A DNA stretch of 64,000 nucleotides. It comes from Lysobacteraceae bacterium 2PB (GTDB lineage: Bacteria > Pseudomonadota > Gammaproteobacteria > Xanthomonadales > Xanthomonadaceae). Shown piece by piece: positions 50,999 through 60,796 of the stretch; within the stretch, counting starts at the first letter, position 1, and each line of letters opens with the position of its first letter. The position numbers and the translations under genes are program-made. The notes below the pieces were generated by a model, which was given only the letters and a program-made list of their open reading frames with translations, was not told the origin of the DNA and ran no database searches. Where the stretch lies: assembly GCA_005502915.1 (NCBI GenBank), contig SCMT01000023.1, forward strand, positions 1 to 64,000, read 5' to 3'.

Positions 50999-51433
50999 AT
51001 GGACGATGTCTCCTTGCAACCGATGTTCCGTTCGTCGCATCGGGCAACCAGCCCCTGCGGCAGGCACGAAGCCCGCATCGAACGCACCATAGAGCACAGC
51101 ATGGGGAACCCCAGGCTCGGCATGCTCCAACTCTCCGACGGTCTGCATCTGCCGCAGTGCAACCCGTCGTTTCTCTGGTCGGACTGTTCCCGCTATCTCG
51201 CGGTGAATCAATATCATCCGTTGTTCGGCCTCTTCTTCATGACACGCATGGTCATCGTGGACTCCATGGAAAGGACGCTCTGGTTTTCGCGCCGCACGCC
51301 GTACTGGCTGCAACCGGAGTCATTCATGGGCGGCAGGCTGGTCGCAAGCAGGCATTTCGGCCGACATGCGATCGAACGGCACTGGATCGCCTCCGACTGC
51401 ATGGCAGAAGGGACACGGAAGCCCTATCCGTGA
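50999..51433 (+). CDS. Conserved hypothetical protein with WD/beta-propeller-like motif
   Basis: 144 residues from the ATG at 50999, 11 bp after maf. Contains GNPRLGMLQLSDGLHLPQCN, then PSFLWSDCSRYLAVNQY, which looks like a propeller blade (SxDxxYLA), and ARIERTIEHSMG at the front. Composition is less GC-rich than its neighbours, with rare-looking codons. No signal peptide. I believe related proteins exist in Xanthomonadaceae, but no function is known. Confidence 0.6.
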   Translation: MDDVSLQPMFRSSHRATSPCGRHEARIERTIEHSMGNPRLGMLQLSDGLHLPQCNPSFLWSDCSRYLAVNQYHPLFGLFFMTRMVIVDSMERTLWFSRRTPYWLQPESFMGGRLVASRHFGRHAIERHWIASDCMAEGTRKPYP

Positions 51434-51445
51434 ACCTGCAATCGC

Positions 51446-51519
51446 AGGAGGGCCTTCAGGCCCGAGCTTTTGCATGATCGGCAAACGCCCGAGAAGAGCT
51501 CGGGCCTGAAGGCCCTCCT
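51446..51519. repeat. REP/BIME-like element with 23-bp perfect inverted arms
   Basis: Arms at 51446-51468 and 51497-51519 are exact reverse complements. Each arm is itself a hairpin, GGGCCT-TC-AGGCCC. 28 nt lie between. This is the form of a bacterial interspersed mosaic element built of two inverted REPs. Another small hairpin, CGGATC-TTC-GATCCG, follows at 51566-51580. Together they fill the space between the hypothetical gene and the GT39 gene stop. Confidence 0.85.
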
Positions 51520-51612
51520 ACAAAGCTGGGCTTGCGCTGCCCTCCTGGCGCCGGGCACGCGGCATCGGATCTTCGATCCGCTCTACAGGGACGCATCACC
51601 GCAATTCTGGCG

Positions 51613-53544
51613 TCAGCGCAGCTCGATGGCCTGCGACGGCCAGTCCTCGATGCTGCCGTCGCGGCCGTGCAGGCGCAGGCCGAGGCGATAGCGGCCGGGC
51701 GGGCGGTCGCCGAGATCGAGCCAGACATCGAAGCCGACATTCGGCTGCTGCGGGTCGGTGGAGCCGCCTTCGCGCCATTTCGACCAGAAACCGACGACCT
51801 CCGGCCGGGCGATGCCGTAGACCGCCTTCGAGACCACCTCGCCGTCGACCAGCACCTCGACCTTCGACAAGCCGACGCCGTCCTTGAAGGCCCAGCCGCG
51901 CAGTTCGAAGCGGCGCGACACGGGGCCGTCGCCGGCGGGCAGGTCGATCCAGGCCATCGCCGGGGTCGTGCACGGGCCTGCGGCGCGGCGCGGCGGCAGA
52001 CGGAACAGCAGGAAGCGCTGGCGGCCGTGGTCGATGTGCAGCACGCGCGGCGGCGGCAGCGGGCCGACCATGGCGCAGAGATCGTGGTAGCGGCGCAGCA
52101 GCTGGCGGTATTCGACGTCGCTGGCGCCGACGACCAGCAGCACCGGTGATTCGCCGAGCGTGGCGCGGTCGCGAACGAGCAACTGCCACAGCGCAAGCTG
52201 CGGCGCGCGGCCGTGGTGGGCGTTGAGCGGGTGGTCCAGGACGGGAATGCGCGGGTCGTCGAGCGCGAAACCCAGCTCGGACCCGATCTTGAAGTGGTCG
52301 GCGAGCAGGCGCGTGCCCGGCGGCATCCCCGCGCGCTCGGCCTGCACCGCCTCGGCCAGCACGTCCCAGCCGGCGAAGTTCGACGGATAGGCCTTGCCGT
52401 CGGCCAGGCGCTCGCGCAGCGACGGCGTGGCGGCGACGGCGTAGTAGCCCAGGCCGACCACCAGCCCGGCGCCGGCCAGCGCCCAGGCCAGGCGACGCCA
52501 CGCCGGCCGCCAGCCCGCGAGCACCGGCGCGGCCAGCGGCAGCAGGGCCAGGTAGGCCGGCAGCGGCCAGTGGAAGCTCACCCGCTCGCTGTCGGCGAAG
52601 AAACCGAGCAGGAAGAAGCCGCCGAACACCGCGACGCCCGACAGTGCGAGATAGCGCACGGCGGCCGTGCGGCCCGCGCCCAGCCCGGCGAGCCCGCCGC
52701 GCAGCAGCGCGACCAGCAGCAGCGGGCTGGCGAACGCCGCCTGCACCAGCAGGAAGCGGATGCCGTCGGGATGGAAGGCCCAGGGGTGGCGCTCGACCAG
52801 CTGGAAGCGCAGGCCGGCATCGGCATTGGCGAGGTTCCACGACAGCAGCGGCAGCCACGCCAGCGCGCCGATGGCGACGGCGCCCCAGACCCGGGCATCG
52901 CGCAGCGCCATCCGGCCTTCGCGCAGCCACAGCAGGGCGAGGAAGCCGACGCCGATCACCGCAGCGAAGCGATAGTGGGTCAGGCCGCCGATCGCCAGGC
53001 CGGCGGCGAGCAGGCCGGCCGAGGTCCAGTCGACGCCGCGCAGCAGGCGGGTGCCGGCGTCGAGGCACAGCACCGTCGCCAGCGCGAGCGGTACGTCGGG
53101 CAGGCCCAGCACGCCCAGCGTGCCGAGCAGGGGCAGCAGCACGGCGAGCGAGCCGGCCTGCCAGGCCAGATCGGAGCGGGCCAGATCGGAGCGGGCCAGA
53201 TCGGAGCAGGCCAGCTCGGGCGAGGCCTGCGCCGCGCCGAGCTCGCGGCGGGCGATGCGCACGATCCACCACGGCAGCAGCGCGGCGATCAGCAGGAACG
53301 GCAGGCGCAGCGCGAACTCCGAATGTCCGGCCACGGTCTGACCGACGCGCACCAGCCAGGCGGTGAAGCCCGGCAGGTCGGAATAGGCCCAGGCCGGATG
53401 CCGGCTCTCCTGCCAGTAGAAGGCTTCGTCGACGAACAGCGGCAGGCGCGCGGCGAGCATGCATTTGGCGAGCAGCACGCAGGTCCAGAGTGCGATGAAG
53501 ATCCGCCTGCTGCGCATCCCGCCCGAATCCGTCCGCTGCGTCAT
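51613..53544 (-). CDS. GT39-family membrane glycosyltransferase with C-terminal beta domain
   Basis: 643 residues. The N-terminus matches ArnT/PMT enzymes (LPLFVDEAFYWQESRHPAW with the catalytic Asp-Glu pair), followed by about 10-12 membrane helices to about residue 350. A soluble region with HPLNAHHG and LLVVGASDVEYRQL follows, and the last about 125 residues form a separate beta-rich module (WIDLPAGDGPVSRRFELRGWAF, KVEVLVDGEV, GRYRLGLRLHGRDG). Transfers sugar from a polyprenyl donor at the periplasmic face; acceptor unknown. Monocistronic. Confidence 0.85.
   Translation of the reverse strand: MTQRTDSGGMRSRRIFIALWTCVLLAKCMLAARLPLFVDEAFYWQESRHPAWAYSDLPGFTAWLVRVGQTVAGHSEFALRLPFLLIAALLPWWIVRIARRELGAAQASPELACSDLARSDLARSDLAWQAGSLAVLLPLLGTLGVLGLPDVPLALATVLCLDAGTRLLRGVDWTSAGLLAAGLAIGGLTHYRFAAVIGVGFLALLWLREGRMALRDARVWGAVAIGALAWLPLLSWNLANADAGLRFQLVERHPWAFHPDGIRFLLVQAAFASPLLLVALLRGGLAGLGAGRTAAVRYLALSGVAVFGGFFLLGFFADSERVSFHWPLPAYLALLPLAAPVLAGWRPAWRRLAWALAGAGLVVGLGYYAVAATPSLRERLADGKAYPSNFAGWDVLAEAVQAERAGMPPGTRLLADHFKIGSELGFALDDPRIPVLDHPLNAHHGRAPQLALWQLLVRDRATLGESPVLLVVGASDVEYRQLLRRYHDLCAMVGPLPPPRVLHIDHGRQRFLLFRLPPRRAAGPCTTPAMAWIDLPAGDGPVSRRFELRGWAFKDGVGLSKVEVLVDGEVVSKAVYGIARPEVVGFWSKWREGGSTDPQQPNVGFDVWLDLGDRPPGRYRLGLRLHGRDGSIEDWPSQAIELR
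53164..53208. repeat. Three 15-bp in-frame tandem repeats within the GT39 gene
   Basis: GGCCAGATCGGAGCG is repeated three times (the last with one change), coding the pentapeptide series SDLARSDLARSDLA in a loop between the first membrane helices. Copy number could vary by slippage. Confidence 0.9.
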
Positions 53545-53636
53545 CCCGTAGTCCCGCTACACTGCCGATTCATCTTCCGTCTCTCCATTCAGACACTGCC
53601 GGAGCACGCCTTGTCGACAGCCCACGAGTGCCGCAC

Positions 53637-54563
<927 letters not shown>

Positions 54564-54585
54564 GCCGCCCACGGTCGCCGCGCCG

Positions 54586-55563
54586 ATGAGCCGCCTCCTC
54601 GCCCGTCTCCGCAGCCGCATCGAAGCCCGCACCGCGACCTGGGCCAGGCCGCGCGCGCCGGAAGTGCTGCCGGTGCGCTTCAACCGCAGGCGCATCTACG
54701 TGCTGCCCACCGGCTTCGGCCTGTTCTTCGCCGCCCTGCTCGGCGCGATGCTGCTGGGCGCACTCAACTACAACAACAACCCGGCGCTGCTGCTGGCGCT
54801 GCTGCTGGCCGGCGCGGCGCACACCGGGCTGTTCGCCGCGCACCTGCAGCTGTCGGGCCTGAGCATCACCGCGATCGGCGCCGAACCGGTGAGCGCCGGC
54901 AAGCCGCTGCAGCTGCGCGTGCATGCGCGCGCCGAGCCCGGGCGCGAGCGACGCGGCCTGCGCCTGGCCTGCGGCGAGCATCGTGCCTCCCTGTCGCTGG
55001 ACCAGGGCAGCGGCGAAGCGGTCATCGAACTGCCGACCCAGCGCCGCGGCTGGCTGGAACCCGGCCGCCTGCGCATCTGGACGACGCGTCCGCTCGGCCT
55101 GGTCGTGGCCTGGGGCTACGTCTGGCCCGACACGCCGCTGCTGGTCTACCCGGCGCCGGAAGCGCACGGCCCGCCGCTGCCCGAAGGCGGCGGCGACCGT
55201 GCCGTTGCGCGCGTGCATCCCAGCGGCGACGACGTGCATCACCTGCGCACCTACCGACGCGGCGATTCGCGGCGGGCGATCGCGTGGAAGCCATCGGCAC
55301 GCCGCAACGAACTGCTGGTGCGCGAATACGAACAGCCGATGGGCTCCGACATCGACCTGGACTGGAGTCTGCTGGGCCATCTCGCCTACGAGCAGCGCAT
55401 CCGCCGGCTCGCCCGCTGGGTCGACGACGCCGAACGCGGCGGACGCCGCTACAGGCTGATGCTGCCGGGGCAGCCCCCGCTGGGCCCGGCGCAGGGCGCG
55501 ACCCATCGCCACGCCTGCCTCAAGGCGCTGGCGCTGATGCCCGAGGGCGGTGGCCATGGCTGA
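54586..55563 (+). CDS. DUF58 domain protein
   Basis: 325 residues from the ATG at 54586. Two N-terminal membrane helices (about 43-80), then a soluble region with the DUF58 motif HPSGDDVHHLRTYRRGDSRR and IAWKPSARRNELLVREYE. DUF58 proteins are vWA-like partners of MoxR ATPases. Sits 22 bp after the MoxR gene and overlaps the transglutaminase gene by 8 nt. Confidence 0.92.
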   Translation: MSRLLARLRSRIEARTATWARPRAPEVLPVRFNRRRIYVLPTGFGLFFAALLGAMLLGALNYNNNPALLLALLLAGAAHTGLFAAHLQLSGLSITAIGAEPVSAGKPLQLRVHARAEPGRERRGLRLACGEHRASLSLDQGSGEAVIELPTQRRGWLEPGRLRIWTTRPLGLVVAWGYVWPDTPLLVYPAPEAHGPPLPEGGGDRAVARVHPSGDDVHHLRTYRRGDSRRAIAWKPSARRNELLVREYEQPMGSDIDLDWSLLGHLAYEQRIRRLARWVDDAERGGRRYRLMLPGQPPLGPAQGATHRHACLKALALMPEGGGHG

Positions 55564-57535
55564 GACCGCCGCCGCGCCCTCCCTCGCGCCCCCGCTGGAT
55601 CCGCTGTCGCGCCGCTGGGCGCTGGCGGCGGCCCTGCTCTGCCTGCTGCCGCTGCTGCTGCAGATGCCGAACTCCCTGACCTTCGGCATCGGCGCGGTCG
55701 CGCTGGCGGTGCCCTTGCTGGCCCGCGACGGCCATGCGCCCGCGTGGCTGCGCTTCGTGCTGATCGTGGCCCTGCTCGGCACGGTGATGACGCTGTACGG
55801 CTTCCGCTTCGGCCGCGATACCGGCTGCGCGATGCTGGCGACGATGCTCGCGCTCAAACCGGTGGAGATGCGCTCGCTGCGCGACGCGCGCAGCCTGCTG
55901 GGCTTCGCGCTGTTCGCGCCGTTCGCGACCTTCCTGCTCGACCAGGGTCCGCTGTCGCTGTCGCTCGGCCTGGCCGGCGCGGTGGCCGCACTGACCGCGC
56001 TGCACACGCTGTCGGAGATCGAGAGCGACGCGCGCGCGCCGGCACGCCGGCCCTGGGCGCGGCTGACGATGGTCGCGCGGATGATCGCGATCGGCCTGCC
56101 GCTGGCGATGGTGGTGTTCTGGCTCTTCCCGCGCTTCACCTCGCCGCTGTGGGGGGTGCCCGAACGCGCGCTGGCCAAGCCCGGGTTGTCCGACCGGATG
56201 TCGCCGGGCGACTGGATCGACCTGATCGCCGACGACACCCCGGCGCTGCGCGTGACCTTCTTCGGCGAAGCGCCGGCGCAGTCGCAGATGTACTGGCGCG
56301 GCCACGTACTGTGGGATTTCGATGGCCGCACCTGGACCTCGGTGGGCTGGTCGCGGGCGATCAGCCGCGCCCGCATCCGCCCCGGCCCGGCGCCGGTGGT
56401 CTACGACTACGAAATGGAGATCGAGCCCACCGACCGCAGCCAGCTGGTGGCGCTGGAGATGCCGCTGGCCGCACCGGAAGGCGCGCATCTGTATGGCGAC
56501 TACTCTCTGGTCAGCCGGCAGACGCTCAACGCACTGACCCGCTGGCGCCTGCGCTCCGCGCCGCAGACGGCGCTGGCCGAAACCGACCTGCATCCGATGC
56601 TGCGCAGCCTCGCGCTGCGCCTGCCGCCGGGCTACAACCCGCGCACGCAGGCCCTCGCCGAGCGCTGGCGCCTCGAAGCCGGTCCGAGCAATCGCACGAC
56701 CGATGACGCCATCGTCCGCCGTGCGCTCGCCTGGATCCGCGCGGAGTTCGTCTACACCCTCGATACCCCGCTGCTGGGCCGCGACAGCGTCGACGAATTC
56801 CTGTTCGACCAGAAGGCAGGTTTCTGCGAGCACTACAGCAGCGCCTTCGTCGTGCTGATGCGCGGCGCCGGCATCCCGGCGCGCGTGGTCACCGGCTACG
56901 TCGGCGGCTATCGCAACCCGGTGGGCGGTTACTGGCTGGTGCGCCGCTCGGATGCGCACGCCTGGGCCGAAGTGTGGATCGAAGGCCGCGGCTGGGTGCG
57001 CGTGGACCCCACCGCCGCCATCGCGCCGGAACGCATCTACGACACCATCGACGACCGCCGCCCCGGCGCGCTCGGCGCGTTCTCGGGCCTCAGCCCGGTG
57101 TTCGACGTCGGCGACTGGCTGCGGCGCAGCTGGAACGACTTCGTGCTCGGCTACGACGCGCGCCGGCAGCGCAACCTGCTGCAATCCTTCGGCATCCCCG
57201 ATCTCGACACCGGCGCGCTGGTCCGCCTGTTCGTGATCGCCACGGTGCTGGCGATGGCGGGCATGCTCTGGCTGACCACGCGGCAGGAGCGCGAGCGCGA
57301 TCCGCTGCTGCGCGCATGGCGGAGGATGGAGCGCCGCTACCGCAAGCTCGGATTGGGACGACCGTCGCACGAGCCGGTCAGCCTCTGGGTCGAGCGCATC
57401 GCCGGCGCGCGTCCGGACGCCACCGCACTGAAGGAACTCAGCGCACGTTTCGTGGAATGGCGGTACGCTCGCCACCATGGCGGCGCCGGCAACCTGCGGG
57501 CCCTGCTCCGCGACCTGCGCAGACACCGCCCCTAG
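55556..57535 (+). CDS. tgpA: TgpA-like transglutaminase-domain membrane protein (DUF3488)
   Basis: 659 residues from the ATG at 55556 (a GTG at 55550 also fits). N-terminal DUF3488 with about five to six helices, a periplasmic transglutaminase-like core with Cys in GFCEHYSSAFVVLMR, His in DAHAWAEVW and Asp in VDPTAA, then a last helix (about 565-585) and a C-terminal DUF4129-like tail. P. aeruginosa TgpA (PA2873) is essential and periplasmic. Ends the MoxR-DUF58-TgpA unit. Confidence 0.92.
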   Translation: MAETAAAPSLAPPLDPLSRRWALAAALLCLLPLLLQMPNSLTFGIGAVALAVPLLARDGHAPAWLRFVLIVALLGTVMTLYGFRFGRDTGCAMLATMLALKPVEMRSLRDARSLLGFALFAPFATFLLDQGPLSLSLGLAGAVAALTALHTLSEIESDARAPARRPWARLTMVARMIAIGLPLAMVVFWLFPRFTSPLWGVPERALAKPGLSDRMSPGDWIDLIADDTPALRVTFFGEAPAQSQMYWRGHVLWDFDGRTWTSVGWSRAISRARIRPGPAPVVYDYEMEIEPTDRSQLVALEMPLAAPEGAHLYGDYSLVSRQTLNALTRWRLRSAPQTALAETDLHPMLRSLALRLPPGYNPRTQALAERWRLEAGPSNRTTDDAIVRRALAWIRAEFVYTLDTPLLGRDSVDEFLFDQKAGFCEHYSSAFVVLMRGAGIPARVVTGYVGGYRNPVGGYWLVRRSDAHAWAEVWIEGRGWVRVDPTAAIAPERIYDTIDDRRPGALGAFSGLSPVFDVGDWLRRSWNDFVLGYDARRQRNLLQSFGIPDLDTGALVRLFVIATVLAMAGMLWLTTRQERERDPLLRAWRRMERRYRKLGLGRPSHEPVSLWVERIAGARPDATALKELSARFVEWRYARHHGGAGNLRALLRDLRRHRP

Positions 57536-57578
57536 AGCATCGAACAGGCTCTCAACGCATTCCTTCAGGAGATCCGCC

Positions 57579-58073
57579 ATGTCCGCCCGCAGTACCGCCG
57601 TCGCCGCCGCAGTCCTCGCCCTGGCCCTGTCCGGGTGCGCCACCGTCTCCAAGCCGCTCCAGGGCGAATTCACCGCCATCAGTCCGCACCAGGCCATCGA
57701 ACAGGAGAGCACCGGCACCGCCGTGCGCTGGGGCGGTCGCATCGTCCGCACCGAACCCCTGGCCGATCGCACCTGCTTCGAAGTGCTGTCCTCGCGCCTG
57801 GACGCCAGCGGCCGTCCCGCCTGGGCCGGCGCCGACGACACCCACGGCCGCTTCATCGCCTGCCGGACCGGCTTCTACGACCCGGCGCTGTTCACCGACA
57901 AGCGCGAAGTCACCTTCACCGGCCGCATCGAAGGCTACGAGAACCGCCGCATCGGCGAGTATTCCTACCGCTTCCCGCGGATCGCCGCCGACGTGGTCTA
58001 CCTGTGGCCCGAGGAAAGCCGCACGCGCGTGATCACCACGCCGTCGCCGTGGCCGTGGTGGGGCTGGTGGTGA
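57579..58073 (+). CDS. Slp family outer-membrane lipoprotein
   Basis: 164 residues from the ATG at 57579 (AGGAG upstream). Lipobox LSGC (LALALSGCATVSKPL), then the Slp domain with AVRWGGRIVRTEPLADRTCFEVL, GRFIACRTGFYDPALF and KREVTFTGRIEGYE, ending in a Trp-rich WPWWGWW. E. coli Slp is starvation- and acid-induced. Lies 43 bp after tgpA, so it could be in the same transcript; followed by a strong terminator. Confidence 0.9.
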   Translation: MSARSTAVAAAVLALALSGCATVSKPLQGEFTAISPHQAIEQESTGTAVRWGGRIVRTEPLADRTCFEVLSSRLDASGRPAWAGADDTHGRFIACRTGFYDPALFTDKREVTFTGRIEGYENRRIGEYSYRFPRIAADVVYLWPEESRTRVITTPSPWPWWGWW

Positions 58074-58105
58074 TCCACATCCACCGGAACCGGGACATGA
58101 AAAAA

Positions 58106-58127
58106 GCGGGCCGAGGCCCGCTTTTTT
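58106..58127. terminator. Bidirectional terminator between the slp-like gene and the 58150 membrane gene
   Basis: Stem GCGGGC/GCCCGC (loop CCGAGG region) flanked by six A on the left and six T on the right. Confidence 0.92.
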
Positions 58128-58149
58128 CATGCCTGCACCGCGCAGCCCG

Positions 58150-58653
58150 TCAGCCCTTGGGCGCGTGCTTGTCGCGGTAGCGGAAGGTCAGCCACAGGCC
58201 GACCGCGATCGCATAGGACAGGTTGGGCACGAAGGCCTTGTCCAGCGTGGTGACCTTGGACTGCAGCGCCACGTAATTGGTGTACGCGGCCTGCGACAGC
58301 GTGAACGCGGCGATCATCAGCACCAGGCGGATCGGCACCGGCATGCCCATCCGCAGCGCGATGATGGTGCCTTCCGAGATCAGCACGCCGACCAGGAACG
58401 GGAACACCGCGCCGATCACGATCAGCGCCACCGGGCTGTCGGCGGCATGCGTGGCCAGCATCATGTCGGCGAAGGTGACGCCCAGGGCGCGCGTGATCAG
58501 GAAGGCGAGGAAGCCCGTCGAGAACGACATGATCCGCACGTACTGCTCGGCGCCCTCGGATTTCAGGATCACGGTGATCGCGATCCAGATCTGGCTCGCG
58601 ATGGTGAGCAGGATCAGGATCTGCTCGAGGATGGTGAAGGCGTCCCACTTCAT
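58150..58653 (-). CDS. Membrane protein of unknown function
   Basis: 167 residues from the ATG at 58653. Four to five hydrophobic segments (about 12-30, 38-55, 72-92, 105-125, 142-158), with conserved-looking polar sites (THAADSP, SEGTIIALRMGMP). No family recognised. An ATG at 58704 would add 17 basic, soluble residues and is less likely. Shares direction with the rhomboid gene, 82 bp away. Confidence 0.75.
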   Translation of the reverse strand: MKWDAFTILEQILILLTIASQIWIAITVILKSEGAEQYVRIMSFSTGFLAFLITRALGVTFADMMLATHAADSPVALIVIGAVFPFLVGVLISEGTIIALRMGMPVPIRLVLMIAAFTLSQAAYTNYVALQSKVTTLDKAFVPNLSYAIAVGLWLTFRYRDKHAPKG

Positions 58654-58735
58654 GCGCGATCTTTCTTCCAGGCCCGCCCGGGGGCGGGCACCGGGCGGGA
58701 ACATAGCACAGCCGGCGTGCCGGCCGTCCCGGCGG

Positions 58736-59413
58736 TCATTTGACGATGCGCAGGTGCGTGCGCTTGCGGTCGCCCTGCGACGGCGGACGCGGCCTCGAGG
58801 AACGGCGCCAGTAGAGGATCGTCAGCCAGCCGAACACCATGCCGCCGAGGTGCGCGAAGTGCGCGACGCCCGGCTGCAGGCCGGTGAATCCCAGCAGCAG
58901 GGTGATCGCGCCGAACAGCAGGACCAGCGTGCGCGCCTTCATCGGCACCGGCGGGATCAGCAGCATCACGCGCTGGTTCGGGAACAGCATGCCGTAGCCC
59001 AGCAGCAGGCCGAACACGCCACCGGACGCGCCGACGGTCGGATACGGCGAATCGCCCGTCGACACCGACCAGCTCGCCAGCGCCAGCTGGATCAGTCCGG
59101 CGCCCACGACGCAGATCAGGAAATAGGTGGTGAACCGCCGCGTGCCCCAGGTGTGCTCGAGCTGCGCGCCGAACATCACCAGCGCCAGCATGTTCATCAG
59201 CAGGTGGGCCAGGTCGGCGTGCAGGAACCCGTAGGTCAGCAACTGCCACGGCATGAAGCCCGGCACCGCGGCATCGGCCCAGGCCTGCGACAGCCAGGGC
59301 CACAGCGCGAGATGTTCGTCGAGGAACGGGCGGAACAGGGCGTGTTGCGCGACGAACACCAGCACGTTCGCGATCAGCAGCACCTTGGTGGCCTGGGGCA
59401 GCCTGGACAACAT
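58736..59413 (-). CDS. Rhomboid-family intramembrane serine protease with SspB-like tail
   Basis: 225 residues from the ATG at 59413 (CAGGA 6 nt upstream; a GTG at 59446 is possible). Catalytic S130 (GASGGVFG) and H188 (HFAHLGGM), six helices, and GWG-like HLLMNMLAL. The C-terminus, after a basic stretch, reads THLRIVK, almost the same as the SspB ClpX-binding tail (HLRIVK) in this window. Cleaves membrane substrates within the bilayer; targets unknown. Confidence 0.92.
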   Translation of the reverse strand: MLSRLPQATKVLLIANVLVFVAQHALFRPFLDEHLALWPWLSQAWADAAVPGFMPWQLLTYGFLHADLAHLLMNMLALVMFGAQLEHTWGTRRFTTYFLICVVGAGLIQLALASWSVSTGDSPYPTVGASGGVFGLLLGYGMLFPNQRVMLLIPPVPMKARTLVLLFGAITLLLGFTGLQPGVAHFAHLGGMVFGWLTILYWRRSSRPRPPSQGDRKRTHLRIVK

Positions 59414-59498
59414 CCTGGATCCTGCGGGGGAATGGGGGAGAGACACGCGGACAGCGCGAGGGAAGGCGCTTGCCGGGCGTGCCGCCTATGATACCGGG

Positions 59499-60122
59499 AT
59501 GCGTTCGCTTCCTTCCCTGAATGCGCAGGATGTCGCGGCCGATGGCGAACGTCTCGCCGACGCGCTGCGCGACCATGGCGCCTGCTGGATCGCCGACTGG
59601 CCGCCGCCCGCGCTCCGCGATGCGTTGCGCGACGACCTGCGTCGCCTGCAGGCCGACGGCGGGCTCGCACCGGCTGCGGTGGGCCGCGCCGCAGGCCGCG
59701 CGCGACGCGAGGACATCCGCGCCGACAGCACCTGCTGGCTCGACGATCCGCGCTGCGGCGAGGCCGCGCGCCGCTTCCTCGCCGACCTGGGCGAGGTGCG
59801 CACGCAGCTCAATCGGCAACTGTTCCTCGGGCTGCGCAGCGTCGAGGCGCATTACGCCGCCTATCCGCCCGGCGGCGGCTACGCACGGCACCGCGACCGC
59901 TTCCGCGACAGCGACGCGCGCCGGGTGTCCTGGGTGACCTACCTCAATGCCGACTGGAGCGACGAGGACGGCGGCGCGCTGCGCCTCTGGCGCGAGGATG
60001 GCACCACCGTCGACCTGCCGCCCGTGGGCGGCAGCGTGTGTTTCCTCAGCGAGCTCGAACACGAAGTCCTGCCGGCACGGCGCGAACGCCTGTCGATCGC
60101 CTGCTGGATGCGCCGCGACTGA
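59499..60122 (+). CDS. 2-oxoglutarate/Fe(II) oxygenase
   Basis: 207 residues. Iron ligands H131 and D133 (HRDRF) and H188 (ELEHEVLP); R197 is placed to bind 2-oxoglutarate. The fold matches prolyl-hydroxylase-like PF13640 enzymes (SVEAHYAAYPPGGGYARH, WVTYLNADWSDEDGGALRL). Cytosolic. Weak Shine-Dalgarno. Substrate unknown; EF-Tu or ribosomal prolyl hydroxylases are a possibility. Confidence 0.88.
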   Translation: MRSLPSLNAQDVAADGERLADALRDHGACWIADWPPPALRDALRDDLRRLQADGGLAPAAVGRAAGRARREDIRADSTCWLDDPRCGEAARRFLADLGEVRTQLNRQLFLGLRSVEAHYAAYPPGGGYARHRDRFRDSDARRVSWVTYLNADWSDEDGGALRLWREDGTTVDLPPVGGSVCFLSELEHEVLPARRERLSIACWMRRD

Positions 60123-60149
60123 CCTCGTCGCGCTGCCTGCGGCGATGGA

Positions 60150-60674
60150 TCAGCGGTTCCTGGCGTAGGTCACTTCGACCGCGCGGGCCTCGCGCCCGTC
60201 GGGGGCGATGTTGGTCATGACGATGACCAGGACGTCGTCGTCGGGCTGCGTGATCTCGGTCCGCCAGCCCCAGCGCGGCCCCGGCGGGGTCTGGCCGTCG
60301 CCGTAACTTCCCAGCACCGAGAAGTGCGGCTCGGCGTCGGAGCCGGACGAAGTCGAGAACATGATCGCGCTGCCGTTGTGGAAGCTGTCGATCCAGGCGC
60401 ATTCCCAGCGGCGCTCGTCGACGTGGTAACCGTAGAGCGCCACGCCGGCATGGCTGCGGCCGTCGAAGTCCCAGGTGTATTCGTGCAGCAGGAAGCGCCC
60501 GCCCAGCACCGCCCGCAGGCTGCCCCGCTGCACGGACTCGGCCGCCAGCATGTCCGGCTCGAACCACAGGCGGTAGGTGCCTGCCCAGTCTCCTGTCATC
60601 CGCGCCAGGCGCTGGTGCGGGCCCGGCCCGGCCTGCGTGCCCGCATCCTCTCGTCTTCCGTCTTCCATTCCCAT
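60150..60674 (-). CDS. DUF1579 family protein
   Basis: 174 residues from the ATG at 60674 (GGAGGGGAGGG upstream; an ATG two codons later is also possible). DUF1579 pattern: LARMTGDWAGTYRLWFEP, GGRFLLHEYTWDFDGRSHAGVALYGY, WIDSFHNGSAIMFS. Cytosolic; function unknown. Convergent with the oxygenase gene, 27 bp between stops. Confidence 0.85.
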   Translation of the reverse strand: MGMEDGRREDAGTQAGPGPHQRLARMTGDWAGTYRLWFEPDMLAAESVQRGSLRAVLGGRFLLHEYTWDFDGRSHAGVALYGYHVDERRWECAWIDSFHNGSAIMFSTSSGSDAEPHFSVLGSYGDGQTPPGPRWGWRTEITQPDDDVLVIVMTNIAPDGREARAVEVTYARNR

Positions 60675-60796
60675 GACGCGCCCTCCCCTCCGGTTTCGGC
60701 CAGCGTACTCCACAAGGCCCCGTCCGGCGGCAGGGTCGCCCTGCGCATGCGTACGGGCCCGTCGGCAGCCGAACCGGGGCCCCGGCCCGGGTCCGG

